In this document: piece by piece, positions 34,897 to 35,012 of the stretch | Position numbering within the stretch: the stretch's first letter is position 1 | Layout of the letters: each line of letters opens with the position of its first letter | Source: Alphaproteobacteria bacterium | GTDB lineage: Bacteria > Pseudomonadota > Alphaproteobacteria > Rhizobiales > Aestuariivirgaceae | DNA: 35,012 nucleotides | Reading direction: 5' to 3' | Assembly (NCBI GenBank): GCA_024642465.1 | Contig: JAHEBA010000032.1 | Span: 1-35,012, forward strand | Notes under the pieces: generated by a model | Told to the model about the DNA's origin: nothing | Databases searched by the model: none | Seen by the model: only the letters and a program-made list of their open reading frames with translations | Position numbers and translations under genes: made by a program

Positions 34897-35012
34897 ATGC
34901 CCAAACGTACAGACATCTCCACGATCCTCATCATCGGCGCGGGGCCGATCGTTATCGGCCAGGCCTGCGAGTTCGACTACTCCGGCACCCAGGCCTGCAA
35001 GGCGCTCAAGGC
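34897..35012 (+). CDS. carB: carbamoyl-phosphate synthase large subunit, 5' end only
   Basis: The first 38 codons of CarB before the window ends, starting [20 protein letters not shown]. The phrase [19 protein letters not shown] is the invariant start of the first ATP-grasp half of CarB. The start ATG at 34897 follows GCAAAGAACCGGC. It would use ammonia from CarA, bicarbonate and two ATP to make carbamoyl phosphate. It is on the same strand as carA but separated from it by 7.3 kb of other genes, so it must have its own promoter in the 185-bp gap upstream. Confidence 0.95.
   Translation, partial: MPKRTDISTILIIGAGPIVIGQACEFDYSGTQACKALK

Overview
The window is about 35 kb of high-GC chromosomal DNA from an alphaproteobacterium, most likely of the Hyphomicrobiales (Rhizobiales) or a close marine relative. 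This rests on the dnaG-rpoD pair near a divergent yqeY/carA pair, on the DUF3422 and RHH_4 families, and on the style of the extragenic palindromes. It is an inference from gene content, not a sequence search.

Region 1 (1-3450) is visibly lower in GC than the rest. It holds a GcvA-like LysR regulator with a T-N11-A operator, a small divergent unknown gene, a methyltransferase-tautomerase pair, and two broken genes, one a frameshifted C-terminus of a recombinase-type protein. It ends at the 3' side of a CAU-anticodon tRNA (3452-3528), so it looks like the end of an integrated island.

Region 2 (3600-7038) has an FAD amine oxidase whose domain order is circularly permuted, a DUF3422 membrane protein directly upstream of it, and a divergent SIMPL-domain secreted protein. 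Then comes an 800-bp stretch without intact genes (7039-7837), filled with extragenic palindromes and the first 36 codons of a foreign DNA methyltransferase.

Region 3 (7838-16588) is one long minus-strand run. In transcription order it holds YjbQ, an NTF2-like protein, a GNAT, a nitrilase-family amidohydrolase, beta carbonic anhydrase, a copper P1B-ATPase, an RHH_4 protein, glyoxalase I, and a Tat-exported small subunit with a GMC dehydrogenase. A divergent ATP-grasp-like gene of unknown function lies at 16695-17615.

Region 4 (17704-26167) is the information-processing core: dnaG then rpoD, with yqeY 3.7 kb upstream of dnaG. The gap between yqeY and dnaG is filled with accessory genes, two of them broken: a P450 with a single-base frameshift, and a LysR-HTH/PAS-like regulator with a frameshift and a Trp-to-TGA change.

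Region 5 (26382-35012) starts with carA, coupled to a ureohydrolase, and ends with the start of carB. Between them lie a complete modABC molybdate transporter, an L,D-transpeptidase and several small exported proteins. One of these, a Cys-rich protein, is cut short by a TAG just before its sixth cysteine.

No CRISPR array, rRNA, intact transposase or intact prophage was seen. The most unusual single object is the permuted amine oxidase. The clearest theme is gene decay confined to accessory patches beside intact housekeeping genes.
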